Shown here: piece by piece, positions 48,952 to 57,761 of the stretch | Position numbering within the stretch: position 1 is the first letter of the stretch | Layout: each line of letters opens with the position of its first letter | DNA from: DAIPKP01 sp964545875 | Lineage (GTDB): Bacteria > Synergistota > Synergistia > Synergistales > Aminiphilaceae | Assembly (NCBI GenBank): GCA_964545875.1 | Contig: CAZJHH010000007.1 | Location: 83,955 to 147,954, forward strand | Length of the DNA stretch: 64,000 nt | Reading direction: 5' to 3' | The notes under the pieces: model-generated | Seen by the model: the letters and a program-made list of their open reading frames with translations, nothing else | The model's database searches: none | What the model was told of the DNA's origin: nothing | Position numbers and translations under genes: made by a program

Positions 48952-49770
48952 TCACACTTTCCAGTGAAAAATCATTTCTTCCGTCATCTGCCGCAGGGGC
49001 TCCAGAGAGGGTTGTCCCTCCAGACTGCGGAAGGCGTGATCTGCCCCGGAGATTACCGAAAACTTCCGGCGTATTTCTTGGGGAGCCCTTTCGAAAAGCT
49101 CCCGGCAGGACTGCTCGCTGAAGGTGTCGTCCAGGGATCCGTAGAAAGAGTGAAGCTCACCGCATTCCAGAGATTCCGCCGCTTCCAGAAGCACCGTGTT
49201 CGGAGGGAGGGTGTTCAGAATGGGTGCCCGCAGCAGAAGAGCCTGTTCGGGGCGCACATAGTGACCGCTCCCGGAGAGAACCACGCCTTTCAGGGTGTTG
49301 CAGCGTATTTCGGGAACCTTCAGATGATCCTGTTGCAGCACCTTCCGGTATGTGGGGCTTCCCAAAAGCACCGCGTGGATTCCCCCGAGAGAAAAGCCCC
49401 AGAGCCAGAGGGGACGGGAAGGATATGTCCTTTGAAGATGTTCCAGGGCCCGGGCGAAATCTCCCAGATCCTGGGCGTAGCTCTTTCCCTCGAAGGCTCC
49501 CAGGGCCCAGGCGGGATAATCGTCTCCGAAGGTGTTCCGATCCCGCCGCTTCCGGCTCGATTCCACCAGACACGACCCCATGCCCCGCTGATACAGAAGC
49601 TCCGCCAGGGCCCGGTACTTGTTCCCCTCTTCCATATCCGCACAGCCGTGTACGCCGTGCAGAAACATCACCAAGGGGGATGAGGAGGAGGAACGCGTCG
49701 TATAGAGCAGAACCTCTCGATCTCCAAAGTTGCCTTCCAGGTGGTCTTCGGTCCATTCCAGGGTTTTCAC
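48952..49770 (-). CDS. Alpha/beta hydrolase
   Basis: A 272-residue serine hydrolase. The oxyanion-hole strand is VMFLHGVHGCADMEEGNKY (about residues 34-52), the nucleophile elbow is LWGFSLGGIHA (Ser about 127), an acid lies near YGSLDDTFSE (about 210), and the catalytic His is in SGADHAFRSLEG (about 243). No signal peptide. The size and pattern are those of dienelactone-hydrolase-like or peptidase-like enzymes; the substrate is unknown. The start is a GTG with AAGGAGG eleven bases upstream. It lies downstream of the decarboxylase gene on the same strand, 80 bp away. Confidence 0.85.
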   Translation of the reverse strand: MKTLEWTEDHLEGNFGDREVLLYTTRSSSSSPLVMFLHGVHGCADMEEGNKYRALAELLYQRGMGSCLVESSRKRRDRNTFGDDYPAWALGAFEGKSYAQDLGDFARALEHLQRTYPSRPLWLWGFSLGGIHAVLLGSPTYRKVLQQDHLKVPEIRCNTLKGVVLSGSGHYVRPEQALLLRAPILNTLPPNTVLLEAAESLECGELHSFYGSLDDTFSEQSCRELFERAPQEIRRKFSVISGADHAFRSLEGQPSLEPLRQMTEEMIFHWKV

Positions 49771-49849
49771 GTTTTCAGGAACCTCCTTCCGGAATTCCGA
49801 TCTTTTCGGGGACTTCCGAGGATTTCTCGCCGGGCTCTTTCGTGGTCTT

Positions 49850-51064
49850 TTATTCCGGCTTGCTCTCCAGAACGTCCTCTCCGATGATGTAGGTCTTCAG
49901 AGGAGGGAAGCCGTTGAAGTTCACCGCGCAGTAGCTGCTGGTGTACGCTCCGGTGGAGAAGAAGTAAAGCCGGTCTCCCTCCTCCAGATCTTCCGGAAGC
50001 TGGTATTTTTCGTTCTCGTAGAGAATGTCCATGCTGTCGCAGGTGGGCCCCGCGAGAATCACGTCGCTGGCGAGGCCTTCTTTTTCCGTGTAGATGGGGT
50101 ACTTGATGGCCTCATCCATGGTTTCGATAAGCCCTCCGAACATGCCCACGTCCAGGTAGACCCAGCGGTACTGGTTGTACTCGGATTTCTTGGAGATCAG
50201 CACCACTTCGGTTACCAGCATTCCCGCATCTCCCGAAATGGAGCGCCCCGGCTCCAGAATGATCTCGGGCATGGAGCCGTTGAAATCCTCCTTCAGAAAG
50301 CGAGTAATCTCCTGGATGTAGACTTCGTCGGGCTGGGTGGGGGCTACGTAGTTCGCGGGAAATCCTCCTCCCAGATTGATGAGGGAGAGGTTGATTCCCT
50401 TGGCCCGGGCGGCGTCAAAGAGGTAGGTACAGGTGGCGATGGCGTGGTCCCACTGGCCGATATCCCGCTGCTGGGAGCCCACGTGAAAGGAGATGCCGCA
50501 GGGAATTACTCCGAGGTCCGGGGCATCGAGGATAAGGTTGTAGATCGTGTCCGGGTGGGCTCCGAACTTTCGGGAGAGGGGCCAGTCCGCCCCGCTGCCG
50601 TCGGTGTGAATTCGGAAGAAGACCTTGGATCCCGGAGCGTTTTCGGCGATTTTCCGAAGGTCGCTCTCGGAATCCGTGGCGTAGAGCCGGATTCCCTTTT
50701 CGTAGGCGTAGGCGATATCCCTGGCTTTCTTGATGGTGTTGCCGTAGCTCAGCCTATCCGCCGTCACTCCGAGCCCCAGAAGCTGGTCCAGTTCGTACCT
50801 GGAGGCCACGTCGAAGTAACTTCCCCGGTTTGCAAGAACTTGGAGCACCTTGTCGTGGGGGCAGGATTTCACGGCATAGTAGATCTTGGCGTTGGGCATG
50901 GCCCGGTGAAGGGAATCGTATTTTCGGGCTATTACGTTGAGATCCAGGAGAAGAAAGGGGGTCTCCAGCTTTTCTCCGAGGTTGCGGAGAGATTCGAACT
51001 GTTCCCGGGTCATGTAGCGTTCCATGTCAAAGGTGTATTCGGACAGCGAAAGGGGGTTGAACAT
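49850..51064 (-). CDS. Group III-fold PLP-dependent ornithine/lysine-type decarboxylase
   Basis: A 404-residue alanine-racemase-fold decarboxylase that makes putrescine or cadaverine. The PLP Lys is in YYAVKSCPHD (about residues 48-57), the phosphate loop is LGGGFPANY (about 225-233) and EPGRSISGD (about 262), FHVGSQQRDIGQW lies at about 183, and the C-terminal active-site motif GPTCDSMDILYE (Cys, about 330) with GAYTSSYCAVNFNGF is complete. In the ODC family this Cys-Asp pair binds the substrate side chain. The choice between Orn, Lys and diaminopimelate cannot be fixed by eye. The ATG at 51064 has GGAGGTG upstream; the longer frame to 51223 is rejected. Confidence 0.92.
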   Translation of the reverse strand: MFNPLSLSEYTFDMERYMTREQFESLRNLGEKLETPFLLLDLNVIARKYDSLHRAMPNAKIYYAVKSCPHDKVLQVLANRGSYFDVASRYELDQLLGLGVTADRLSYGNTIKKARDIAYAYEKGIRLYATDSESDLRKIAENAPGSKVFFRIHTDGSGADWPLSRKFGAHPDTIYNLILDAPDLGVIPCGISFHVGSQQRDIGQWDHAIATCTYLFDAARAKGINLSLINLGGGFPANYVAPTQPDEVYIQEITRFLKEDFNGSMPEIILEPGRSISGDAGMLVTEVVLISKKSEYNQYRWVYLDVGMFGGLIETMDEAIKYPIYTEKEGLASDVILAGPTCDSMDILYENEKYQLPEDLEEGDRLYFFSTGAYTSSYCAVNFNGFPPLKTYIIGEDVLESKPE

Positions 51065-51265
51065 GGGCAATGCACCTCCGTTGCAAAGTATCGGGATCTT
51101 GGTCATGAGGGTGCCGTAGGCTACACGAGGAACATCTCCGGAGCGGTGCGGTCTTTCATGCCTCCCGGAACATCTTTTCTCATAAGAAGAGAAGAATGTC
51201 AATTCTTTCATTTTATGAAACATTGTGGAAAGTGAAAAAGTGGTTTCTCCGAGGAGTTTTTGGAA

Positions 51266-52333
51266 CTATATCCGTTTCCACCGCTTGTAGTTTCCAAGAA
51301 TTCCGAAAAAAAGCAGCATTCCCGAAAAAGCGAGCATTCGGGGCATTTTTGACGGAAGCCTCAGCTCTTTTTTCGCGGGAGGATAGGGAAGCCCCTGTTG
51401 CCGGCAGAGTTCCCGGAGATTCAGTAGGTGCAGCACCGGAAGCCCTTCGTGAAGGGCCTCGCCGATAAGCCCCCTTCCGGAAGGGAGTTTTTGGGAGGGG
51501 AGGAGCAGTCCCGGGGGAAGTTCGAGAATTTCCGGATCCTCTCCCAGGGAGGCGGCCCCTCCTCCGATGGAGACCAGCCCCCGGGCCTGGAAATTCCGGA
51601 TCATGTCCATTTTCAGAGAGATCATCTCCTCCAGGGAGCTTCCCCGGAGGAGGGGCACCCCGTGCTTTCGGGCGGACTCCTCCAGGAGGGCTCGTCCTTC
51701 CCGGGAAAGTCCTCTTCCCGTATCTCCGTCTCCCCCCAGGGAACAGGCCTCGGGAGAGATGCGAAGAAAGCCTCGGCTTCGGAGAAAATCCAGGATATCC
51801 AGAAGAGGAAGATCTTCCCGGTTGGCTCCCCAGGTGGAGGAGCCCAGGGAGGGAAGAAGCAGGATATCCAGCTGCATTTGCTCCGCCGCGGCGAGAGCCG
51901 AAAGAATGAGTCCCGGAAAGGAGCCCGAACAGATCAGGGCTATCCGGGAACCCTCCTGTAATCCCATTTTCTCGTACCACTCCACGAATATGCCCGCCCA
52001 TCGGGGATCCGAAGCGGCCTGTTTGGCTTCCAGATCTCCCAGAGTGGTGGTGAGAACGCTCCATTCCACTCCTATGAGACCGCTCTCCAGAGGATCCTCT
52101 TCGGGAGACGAGGCGATGCCCCCCTCCCGCCGCCAGGCGTAAAGGGCCTTCTGGGCTTCCGCTGCGGTATATACCGCCCGCTGTGCTTCCGGAGGCAGGG
52201 AAGAGGCAAGGGAAAACATTCCCAGGAGAACTGCATAGAAAAGCCCCAGAAGGGCGAGTTTTCGGGGAAAGGGGGTGCTTCCCCGGAGAAGATAGCCCAG
52301 CTCCTGGGCGCATAGCCGTACAAGGGTTTTCAT
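51266..52333 (-). CDS. pgsW: Poly-gamma-glutamate system protein PgsW
   Basis: A 355-residue protein with an N-terminal signal anchor (LALLGLFYAVLLGMFSLASS, about 23-42), a large extracytoplasmic domain and a C-terminal helix (MPRMLAFSGMLLFFGILGNY). The body contains GLIGVEWSVLTTTLGDLEAK, SGSFPGLILSALAAAEQM and VSIGGGAASLGEDPEI, a pattern I associate with the PgsW family that replaces or assists PgsA in some pgsBC clusters. The ATG overlaps the PgsC stop (ATGA). Its precise task in polymer export or release is not known. Confidence 0.82.
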   Translation of the reverse strand: MKTLVRLCAQELGYLLRGSTPFPRKLALLGLFYAVLLGMFSLASSLPPEAQRAVYTAAEAQKALYAWRREGGIASSPEEDPLESGLIGVEWSVLTTTLGDLEAKQAASDPRWAGIFVEWYEKMGLQEGSRIALICSGSFPGLILSALAAAEQMQLDILLLPSLGSSTWGANREDLPLLDILDFLRSRGFLRISPEACSLGGDGDTGRGLSREGRALLEESARKHGVPLLRGSSLEEMISLKMDMIRNFQARGLVSIGGGAASLGEDPEILELPPGLLLPSQKLPSGRGLIGEALHEGLPVLHLLNLRELCRQQGLPYPPAKKELRLPSKMPRMLAFSGMLLFFGILGNYKRWKRI

Positions 52334-52746
52334 GGCAGCAGCCTTTCCGCTCCGAGGGAGGCCCCTCCCACGGAAGCCAGGGAGAGAAGGGTGGGGTATA
52401 TTCCCTGGCGCTGGCACTCCGCTCCCACCAGACCGGGAATAATCCAGCCGTACCAGTGGAGAGAGAGAGGAGACATGCCGTGGCAGAGGGCCAGAACTCC
52501 CAGGGAGAGCACGCAGGCGGCGAACATGCGTTCCCGCCCGAAAAGGCTGAACCGCCGCACCAGGTATTCCAGCGGAAGGGTAAGGAGCACCCCCAGAAAG
52601 AAAAGCAGCAAGACCCCTTCGAGATCGTTCCGATGAAGCACCAGAAATCCCGGGGTTACCATTCCCCCGGCGCTCCATCCGGTGCGGCGGTAGTAGAACC
52701 ATCCCAGGAGCAGAGAGAAAAGAAAAAGCACTATTTCCCGGTTCAC
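52330..52746 (-). CDS. pgsC: Poly-gamma-glutamate biosynthesis protein PgsC/CapC
   Basis: A 138-residue membrane protein of four or five helices: IVLFLFSLLLGWFYYRRTGW at the start, then the conserved SAGGMVTPGFLVLHRND (about residues 25-41, the PGY/F loop of CapC), LLLFFLGVLLTLPLEYLV and the closing GWIIPGLVGAECQRQGIYPT. It forms the membrane part of the synthase with PgsB. The start is a GTG overlapping the PgsB stop by 4 bp (GTGA) with AAAGGAG upstream; the open frame to 52872 is a shadow. It is shorter at the C-terminus by a few residues than Bacillus PgsC (149). Confidence 0.88.
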   Translation of the reverse strand: MNREIVLFLFSLLLGWFYYRRTGWSAGGMVTPGFLVLHRNDLEGVLLLFFLGVLLTLPLEYLVRRFSLFGRERMFAACVLSLGVLALCHGMSPLSLHWYGWIIPGLVGAECQRQGIYPTLLSLASVGGASLGAERLLP

Positions 52747-53756
52747 GAGGATCTCCTTTCCAGGTGCTCCACCAGCTCCAGGGGCAGTCCCTTCACGTTG
52801 CCGCAGCCGAAAATATTTCCCTCCAGAAGGGAGAGCATATCGTGTATGCCGGGATTTCCCAAAAATTCCCATTCCGGAATCCTTCGAAAGGGGTGCCCCC
52901 CGGTGAGAATGCGGCGTTTCCAGGAAAGGTCCGCCAAGGTTCGAAAGGCTTCGAAACGTCCCGGCCGATCCGGGCGGTTATGAAACCAGAGAGTACACTC
53001 TCGGGGATTCCAGCCCAGTTCTTCCAGGGCATGTCGGGTACTGGCGGGGTCATTGGCCTCGAAGATCCGGGCGAGGGTTCCCAGGGGCAGTTCCATCAGG
53101 CGCTTCTCTTCGGGATCCCGCACATTCTCCGGAAAGGGCCTCCGAAGCTCCAGCACCTTCCAGAGCTGCCGGAGGAGTTTCCGTCGTTCTCCCCGGAAAT
53201 CCTCCGCAGGACTTTCCCCGGCGGGGCCATAGCATGGGCAGTTCCGGAGCTTCAGTTCTTCGATAACCTCGGGAGATTCGAAAAGAGCCCTTCCGAGAAA
53301 GACCGGGGTGTTTTCGGGAATTCCCCGGAGCAGCACCTCCCGGGCCCGGTCATGGCCGGGGCCCCAGATCTCCTGGTGATCCTCCAGAGCGTTGGTCCAC
53401 AGCACCGCCGAAGGGCGCAGCCATTGGGCGGCCAGGGGTTGCAGCTCCGGATGCACCGCGCTGTTTTCCAGCACCACCGCCTCCACGTGAGAGGGAATTT
53501 CCCGGAGCCACCAGCGCATCTCCTCCACCGAGGCGGGGGCGGTGCGCCGGATGTCTCTCCAGACGCCCTCTTCGAAAGAGAGAGCCTTGGTGCCGGTGCT
53601 CTTTCCCCACACGGCGTACCCTCGGGCGTGGAGGAGCCCGCAGAGCAGAGCCGTCAGGCCGCTCTTGCCTCGGGTGCCCGTAACGAGAATGCGGAGAGGA
53701 AGGGAAGAAGGCTTCTCTCGCAAAAGCAACGAAAGAGAAATTTTCTGGAATGTCAT
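52743..53756 (-). CDS. pgsB: Poly-gamma-glutamate synthase PgsB/CapB
   Basis: The Mur-ligase-like ATP-dependent amide ligase that elongates poly-gamma-glutamate, 337 residues. The P-loop is TGTRGKSGLTALLCG (about residues 26-40), followed by GKSTGTKALSF, the acidic segment VLENSAVHPELQ (about 96-107) and TNALEDHQEIWG (about 120), all at CapB positions. It lacks the N-terminal transmembrane segment of Bacillus CapB, beginning within 25 residues of the P-loop. Its ATG overlaps the stop of a restriction nuclease gene by 4 bp (ATGA), which is unusual. PgsC and PgsW follow in coupled fashion; no PgsA or PgsS is encoded here. Confidence 0.88.
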   Translation of the reverse strand: MTFQKISLSLLLREKPSSLPLRILVTGTRGKSGLTALLCGLLHARGYAVWGKSTGTKALSFEEGVWRDIRRTAPASVEEMRWWLREIPSHVEAVVLENSAVHPELQPLAAQWLRPSAVLWTNALEDHQEIWGPGHDRAREVLLRGIPENTPVFLGRALFESPEVIEELKLRNCPCYGPAGESPAEDFRGERRKLLRQLWKVLELRRPFPENVRDPEEKRLMELPLGTLARIFEANDPASTRHALEELGWNPRECTLWFHNRPDRPGRFEAFRTLADLSWKRRILTGGHPFRRIPEWEFLGNPGIHDMLSLLEGNIFGCGNVKGLPLELVEHLERRSS

Positions 53757-54781
53757 TTTGTTCTAAAGTGTTGTAATTCCGAGGCATCAACAAGGCGATG
53801 AAGCGTTTTTAATGTAAAAACTTTCCCTCGAGTGGCAAGAATCATTTTTTTCATGTCTTCTCGACGTACCCCAAAACCTCGCCCGCCGATACATGCGATA
53901 ACTTCATACTTAGGGGCGTTTTTTGGTTGGTCTGCGAGACTTAATTCTCCCAGGTGTTGGATACGGGTTACCTTATCTCGGGCGGTACCGTCGTCTTCTG
54001 TGATCTTTGCTTCGATGATAATCTTTGGGTTGAATTCGTTGGGAATAATGAAGTCCGGTGCCTGGTCGAAACCTTGGATTCGCTCGGCCCGTTTTGTTTT
54101 TCTAAAGCTAATGCCTCCCTGAGAAAGTACCTGTTCGATAGCGGATTCGAGGCTATCCCCGATGAGTTCACTCACCGAATCTCGATGCCCTGCAAAGGGT
54201 CTTCCGAGAAAGCGTTCGTATAGCACCATGGCATAGGGAAGCCCCAATTCTGCGGCGTTTTGTATGCTGGTGAGACCATGTTGTGTATCTGCTTTGTCCA
54301 GGCGATGTATTTCGTTCGTGTTTACTGCTGGAGGGGAAGAGGAGAGGATGTGGCAGGCTGTGTGGACCATGGCAAGGATTTTTTCCTTAGCCGAAGGAGT
54401 TTTCGAAAGTTCCTTTTCAGGGTGCATTCTTGCTTTTCTGTCTAAAGATCGTATGAAGCCCTGGCTTACAGTGATTCCTGTTTTTTGGGTTGTCAGATAT
54501 CCCCATTCCGGAGGAGTAAAACCAAGTATAGACCGTAGAACAATGAGTGAGATCGGTTTTGAAAGAGTCAGTGAAAGCAGTTTTTCCGGGGCGAAGGAAG
54601 AAAAATTCACGGTGGTTTTTTTGAGCGCCTCGTATCCCTCTTCAAAAACAGGATATTCTACAAAGCCATTCCCTTTGGGCATAACTAAAAACTCGGACTC
54701 AAGACATGAAAAGACAGCGTCTACGTATGTGTCTGGATTATCAAAAATTTCTTCGGGGGTTGCGTCAAATGGAAAATTCAT
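53753..54781 (-). CDS. Putative type II restriction endonuclease (PD-(D/E)XK type)
   Basis: A 342-residue protein. The C-terminal half carries a nuclease-like site: SAIEQVLSQGGISFRK, then APDFIIPNEFNPKIIIEAKITEDDG (split here as APDFIIP and IIIEAKITED; about residues 240-265), the D-x(n)-E-x-K pattern of PD-(D/E)XK enzymes. The N-terminal half is helical with no known domain and may hold the DNA-recognition part. AAAAGGAG precedes the ATG, and it lies 16 bp after a DNA methyltransferase gene, so it is most likely the cognate restriction enzyme. The base composition is much more A+T-rich than pgsB, with which its stop codon overlaps. No specificity can be inferred. Confidence 0.8.
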   Translation of the reverse strand: MNFPFDATPEEIFDNPDTYVDAVFSCLESEFLVMPKGNGFVEYPVFEEGYEALKKTTVNFSSFAPEKLLSLTLSKPISLIVLRSILGFTPPEWGYLTTQKTGITVSQGFIRSLDRKARMHPEKELSKTPSAKEKILAMVHTACHILSSSPPAVNTNEIHRLDKADTQHGLTSIQNAAELGLPYAMVLYERFLGRPFAGHRDSVSELIGDSLESAIEQVLSQGGISFRKTKRAERIQGFDQAPDFIIPNEFNPKIIIEAKITEDDGTARDKVTRIQHLGELSLADQPKNAPKYEVIACIGGRGFGVRREDMKKMILATRGKVFTLKTLHRLVDASELQHFRTK

Positions 54782-54797
54782 TATTTTGGACTCCTTT

Positions 54798-57002
54798 TTA
54801 TGAGTTATTTACTGTTATCGTCTCGGTTTGAATGGCATTCTTCTCTTTTAGTTTCCTATTACAAAGGATGCGTTGGAGGATTGCTTCCGGTTCTCCAAAG
54901 GTTTGCATGGCATGTGCGACTTTCGAAAGACGTTCTGCGAGAGATGTATTTATATCCCATGTATGCAGGAGGGAGTCTATGGCAAGACGAGTAATATGAC
55001 CGAAAAGGAGGCATCGCACATCTCCCGGTGTTAAAGGGACTTTTCCTGCCTCAAGCTCTGTTATGTCCTTCTCCACAAGATATGTTATATCTTCGAGGAG
55101 GTTTTTCCCCGGTTTTTCCCGAAGAGCGTTTTGAGATCGGCAGATGAAAACGGTGTCGACAATGGAAGAGCCTGTCCCATTAATGTGTATGGAGGCGCTC
55201 ATTTCTGCAGGGCAGGGCATAGTGGCAGTACAGAGGAGGTCTGCGTTAAGGATAGCAGTAGCGATAGGATAGTACGCTTCTATGGTGTTGTGGTGATACG
55301 TGAAAACAAAAGGAGCTCCTGATTTAAGTGCTCCTGCCATATTTTGGAATACACTGGAAATGCCTTCTGTAAAATGTTTCAATCCCCTACCCATATCAAG
55401 ATTTGCTGTGAGTTCTCCTGTATTCCTGGTGGAGGAAGGGTGAAATTCAGGGTAGGTTTTTCCCACAATTTTTCGCAACCAAACATAACAAAAATCCATG
55501 AGTTCCGCATATTGAACATTCCCGAAATAGGGAGGATCTGTAAAGACAGCATCAAGAGAGCCCTTTTTTAAGGGAGAAAAAGCCGCATCCTTGCAGAAAA
55601 GGGTAACTTTGCGGTCAATTTTTTTGGCGGTGTCATGATTCTTGGTTCCTATATGTTCTCCCCTAGTAAAGATCACATCTTTCTTGTTTCCTTGGTGTTT
55701 TATCTCGAAGGGATCGGTACAAAAAGACTTTGCTTTTTTAAATTTTTCTATGATATTTGTCCAACCTCCGCTTCCTATGCAGAGAGATGAACCTGGTTCC
55801 ATGATTCCCATAAAATTTGATTCACATTGTACGAGCCCTACGGGAAAACCGTGGACGGAAAAAATGTCGAGGGATTTCAGGGCTTTTGTATCGTAACGAC
55901 ATAACATGTTTTGGTACCGTAGGAGATCGGAAAGGTTGGTGGCCAAAGCATCTCGTATTCTCTTGTTCGGTTCCTTTGCAATGATGCGAGCCGAAAGCTC
56001 CAGACTTACAAGCTGGCGATGAGAAAACATTTCTCGATATTTTTTATATCCCCAGCGGTGGAGTCTGTTTGTTTCATCTCCACTTGGAATCTCTTCCTCC
56101 GGAACATATTTTGGAGTCATATGCCCCCAAAGAGATTCGATTTTTTTGATTTTCTCAATATCTTGAGCATCTGGTTTTTTGAAAAAACGCCCCTTATGAG
56201 TGGCTTTGCAATGGGAACAGTAATATTCGATGGCAAAAAGGCGATGTTCTGGAGGTCCAAGTTTGGAATCGGGAAATGTTATGTCATTATTACATATAGG
56301 GCATGTACATTTGCCTTTCCTTGCTGGTCCTTCCAGGAGCAATTTTGTGGAACAAGTCTTGCAACGCCCGGGGTTTTTCCTGTCCCTTGTTTCTGTGAGC
56401 TCTCCGCAATAGGGGCATACAAAAACATTTTGGGGATGTCGGGTATCCGTTGCAAGGAGATATCCTGGGAAGAGATCTACTTGACTGCCACAGTTCTCGC
56501 AGGTCTTTGTTTTTACCCAAAGAAAATATTTTACCCGAGCTTCTTCAGAACTGCAAAGGCTGCAAGAAGTGCGATAAAATTGTCCTATTTCTTTTTCAAG
56601 AGAGTCTTTCAGAGAGAGGGCGGATTTTTCGTATTCGAGAAGGTCGAGTTCTTCAATTTCTTCCTTGACAATCCACCATGCCATGGGATTTATGTCGTAT
56701 CCCACGACATGGCAGCCAGTTCGATTTGCTTCGAGAATAGGTGTTCCTCCTCCCATAAAGGGATCTGCTATGGTGATGCCTGAAAAATCCTGGGACTCGT
56801 AAAAAGAATCCTCCAGAGGTTTTTCCAAAAATTCAGATAATAATAAGCCTCGAAAAAGAGTTCCTGGGCGTCGGGCAAACCATTTGTGAACAGCAATAAG
56901 GGGCCGATAGTTTTGTTGAATCTGTTTTTCTCGAAGAGCCAGGCTCGCAATAAATGGAACGTTGAAATTTTTCTCTATCATTGTTTGTGTGCAACCTTTC
57001 AT
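54798..57002 (-). CDS. DUF1156-like DNA methyltransferase with zinc-finger insertion
   Basis: About 734 residues. The N-terminal LIAVHKWFARRPGTLFRGLLL matches the start of DUF1156 methylases. SAM motif I is ADPFMGGGTPILEANRTG (about 78-95). A long insertion follows (about 140-275) with repeated CxxC pairs (CSLC, CENC, CPYC, CKTC, CTCPIC, CSHC), probably several zinc ribbons. The catalytic TDPPYFGNVQYAELMDF lies late (about 495-512). Motif I before DPPY with a large domain between is the alpha-type amino-methyltransferase order. The product is probably N6-adenine or N4-cytosine. The start could be GTG 57017, ATG 57002 or ATG 56981. A+T-rich, with the nuclease gene just downstream. Confidence 0.86.
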   Translation of the reverse strand: MKGCTQTMIEKNFNVPFIASLALREKQIQQNYRPLIAVHKWFARRPGTLFRGLLLSEFLEKPLEDSFYESQDFSGITIADPFMGGGTPILEANRTGCHVVGYDINPMAWWIVKEEIEELDLLEYEKSALSLKDSLEKEIGQFYRTSCSLCSSEEARVKYFLWVKTKTCENCGSQVDLFPGYLLATDTRHPQNVFVCPYCGELTETRDRKNPGRCKTCSTKLLLEGPARKGKCTCPICNNDITFPDSKLGPPEHRLFAIEYYCSHCKATHKGRFFKKPDAQDIEKIKKIESLWGHMTPKYVPEEEIPSGDETNRLHRWGYKKYREMFSHRQLVSLELSARIIAKEPNKRIRDALATNLSDLLRYQNMLCRYDTKALKSLDIFSVHGFPVGLVQCESNFMGIMEPGSSLCIGSGGWTNIIEKFKKAKSFCTDPFEIKHQGNKKDVIFTRGEHIGTKNHDTAKKIDRKVTLFCKDAAFSPLKKGSLDAVFTDPPYFGNVQYAELMDFCYVWLRKIVGKTYPEFHPSSTRNTGELTANLDMGRGLKHFTEGISSVFQNMAGALKSGAPFVFTYHHNTIEAYYPIATAILNADLLCTATMPCPAEMSASIHINGTGSSIVDTVFICRSQNALREKPGKNLLEDITYLVEKDITELEAGKVPLTPGDVRCLLFGHITRLAIDSLLHTWDINTSLAERLSKVAHAMQTFGEPEAILQRILCNRKLKEKNAIQTETITVNNS

Positions 57003-57027
57003 GTTTGGTCCGTACACATGGCTTTTT

Positions 57028-57047
57028 TTCTTGAAAATTCACAAGAA
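57028..57047. promoter_or_regulatory. Dyad upstream of the methyltransferase gene
   Basis: TTCTTG (57028-57033) and CAAGAA (57042-57047) form an inverted repeat around 8 bp, about 30 bp before the methyltransferase start, in an A+T-rich promoter region (TATAAT-like sequence near 57075-57085). It could be a self-control site for the restriction-modification unit. Confidence 0.35.
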
Positions 57048-57116
57048 TGTGAGACATGGCGGGGAAAATTCGTTTATATTATAATTTTATAAAACTCATG
57101 CGTGGAATGGCTAGAG

Positions 57117-57761
57117 TTACCAAGACCGGGCCTCTTTTCCTCCGGGGGTGAGAGCGTAGGCGGATCGGGGGCGTCCGGGCTGGCCGTCCCGGTAGAGAGC
57201 GGAGCGCACCGCCAGATTCGAAGCCACCAGATGCTCCAGATAGCGGTGTGCCGTGGGATAGGAAACTCCCAATTCTTCCGCCACTTCTCTGGCGGTGCCT
57301 TGGCCTCCCAGGGCATCCAGAGCCTGAAGCACTCCCCGGAGAGTTTCCGTGGCGATTCCTTTCCGGGCATCCTCCCGGTGGATATCCCGGCGCATTCGGG
57401 CGAGCTCTCGGTGCAGGGCGATACGGGAAGAAAAATCCGCCAGTCGCAGGGGCTTGGAGATAAAGTCGTCCGCCCCGGCGGAAAGCATCTCCCGGGCGAT
57501 CTCCGGGCGCTCCTCCACGGTGAGGGCGAGAAGCACCACCGCCGGGGAGGCTTCCCGGCTCCGATGCACGAACTCCGAACCGTTGCATTGGGGCATGTGG
57601 TAATCCACCAGAAGAATATCCACTTCCTGCCGGGTAACCCAGAGAAAGGCCTCTTCCGGGTCCGTGGTGGTGCGCACCTGCCATCCCTGGCTCTCTCCCA
57701 TGGCCTCCAGGGTGTAGAGAATGGCGGGATCGTCGTCCAGAACGCCCAGATAGAGGGTCAT
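57117..57761 (-). CDS. Response regulator with C-terminal winged helix (CitB/DcuR-like)
   Basis: A 214-residue regulator. The receiver domain (about residues 3-120) has the acidic pair VLDDDP, the phosphoacceptor Asp in LLVDYHMP (about 54), Thr in LALTVEE and Lys in FISKPLR (about 105). The C-terminal part (about 135-205) is a helix-turn-helix of the kind in CitB/DpiA proteins: LGGQGTAREVAEELGVSYPT and HRYLEHLVASNLAV, then a wing (YRDGQPGRPRSAY). The ATG overlaps the histidine kinase stop (ATGA), so the pair is cognate. Targets are not evident. Confidence 0.93.
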   Translation of the reverse strand: MTLYLGVLDDDPAILYTLEAMGESQGWQVRTTTDPEEAFLWVTRQEVDILLVDYHMPQCNGSEFVHRSREASPAVVLLALTVEERPEIAREMLSAGADDFISKPLRLADFSSRIALHRELARMRRDIHREDARKGIATETLRGVLQALDALGGQGTAREVAEELGVSYPTAHRYLEHLVASNLAVRSALYRDGQPGRPRSAYALTPGGKEARSW

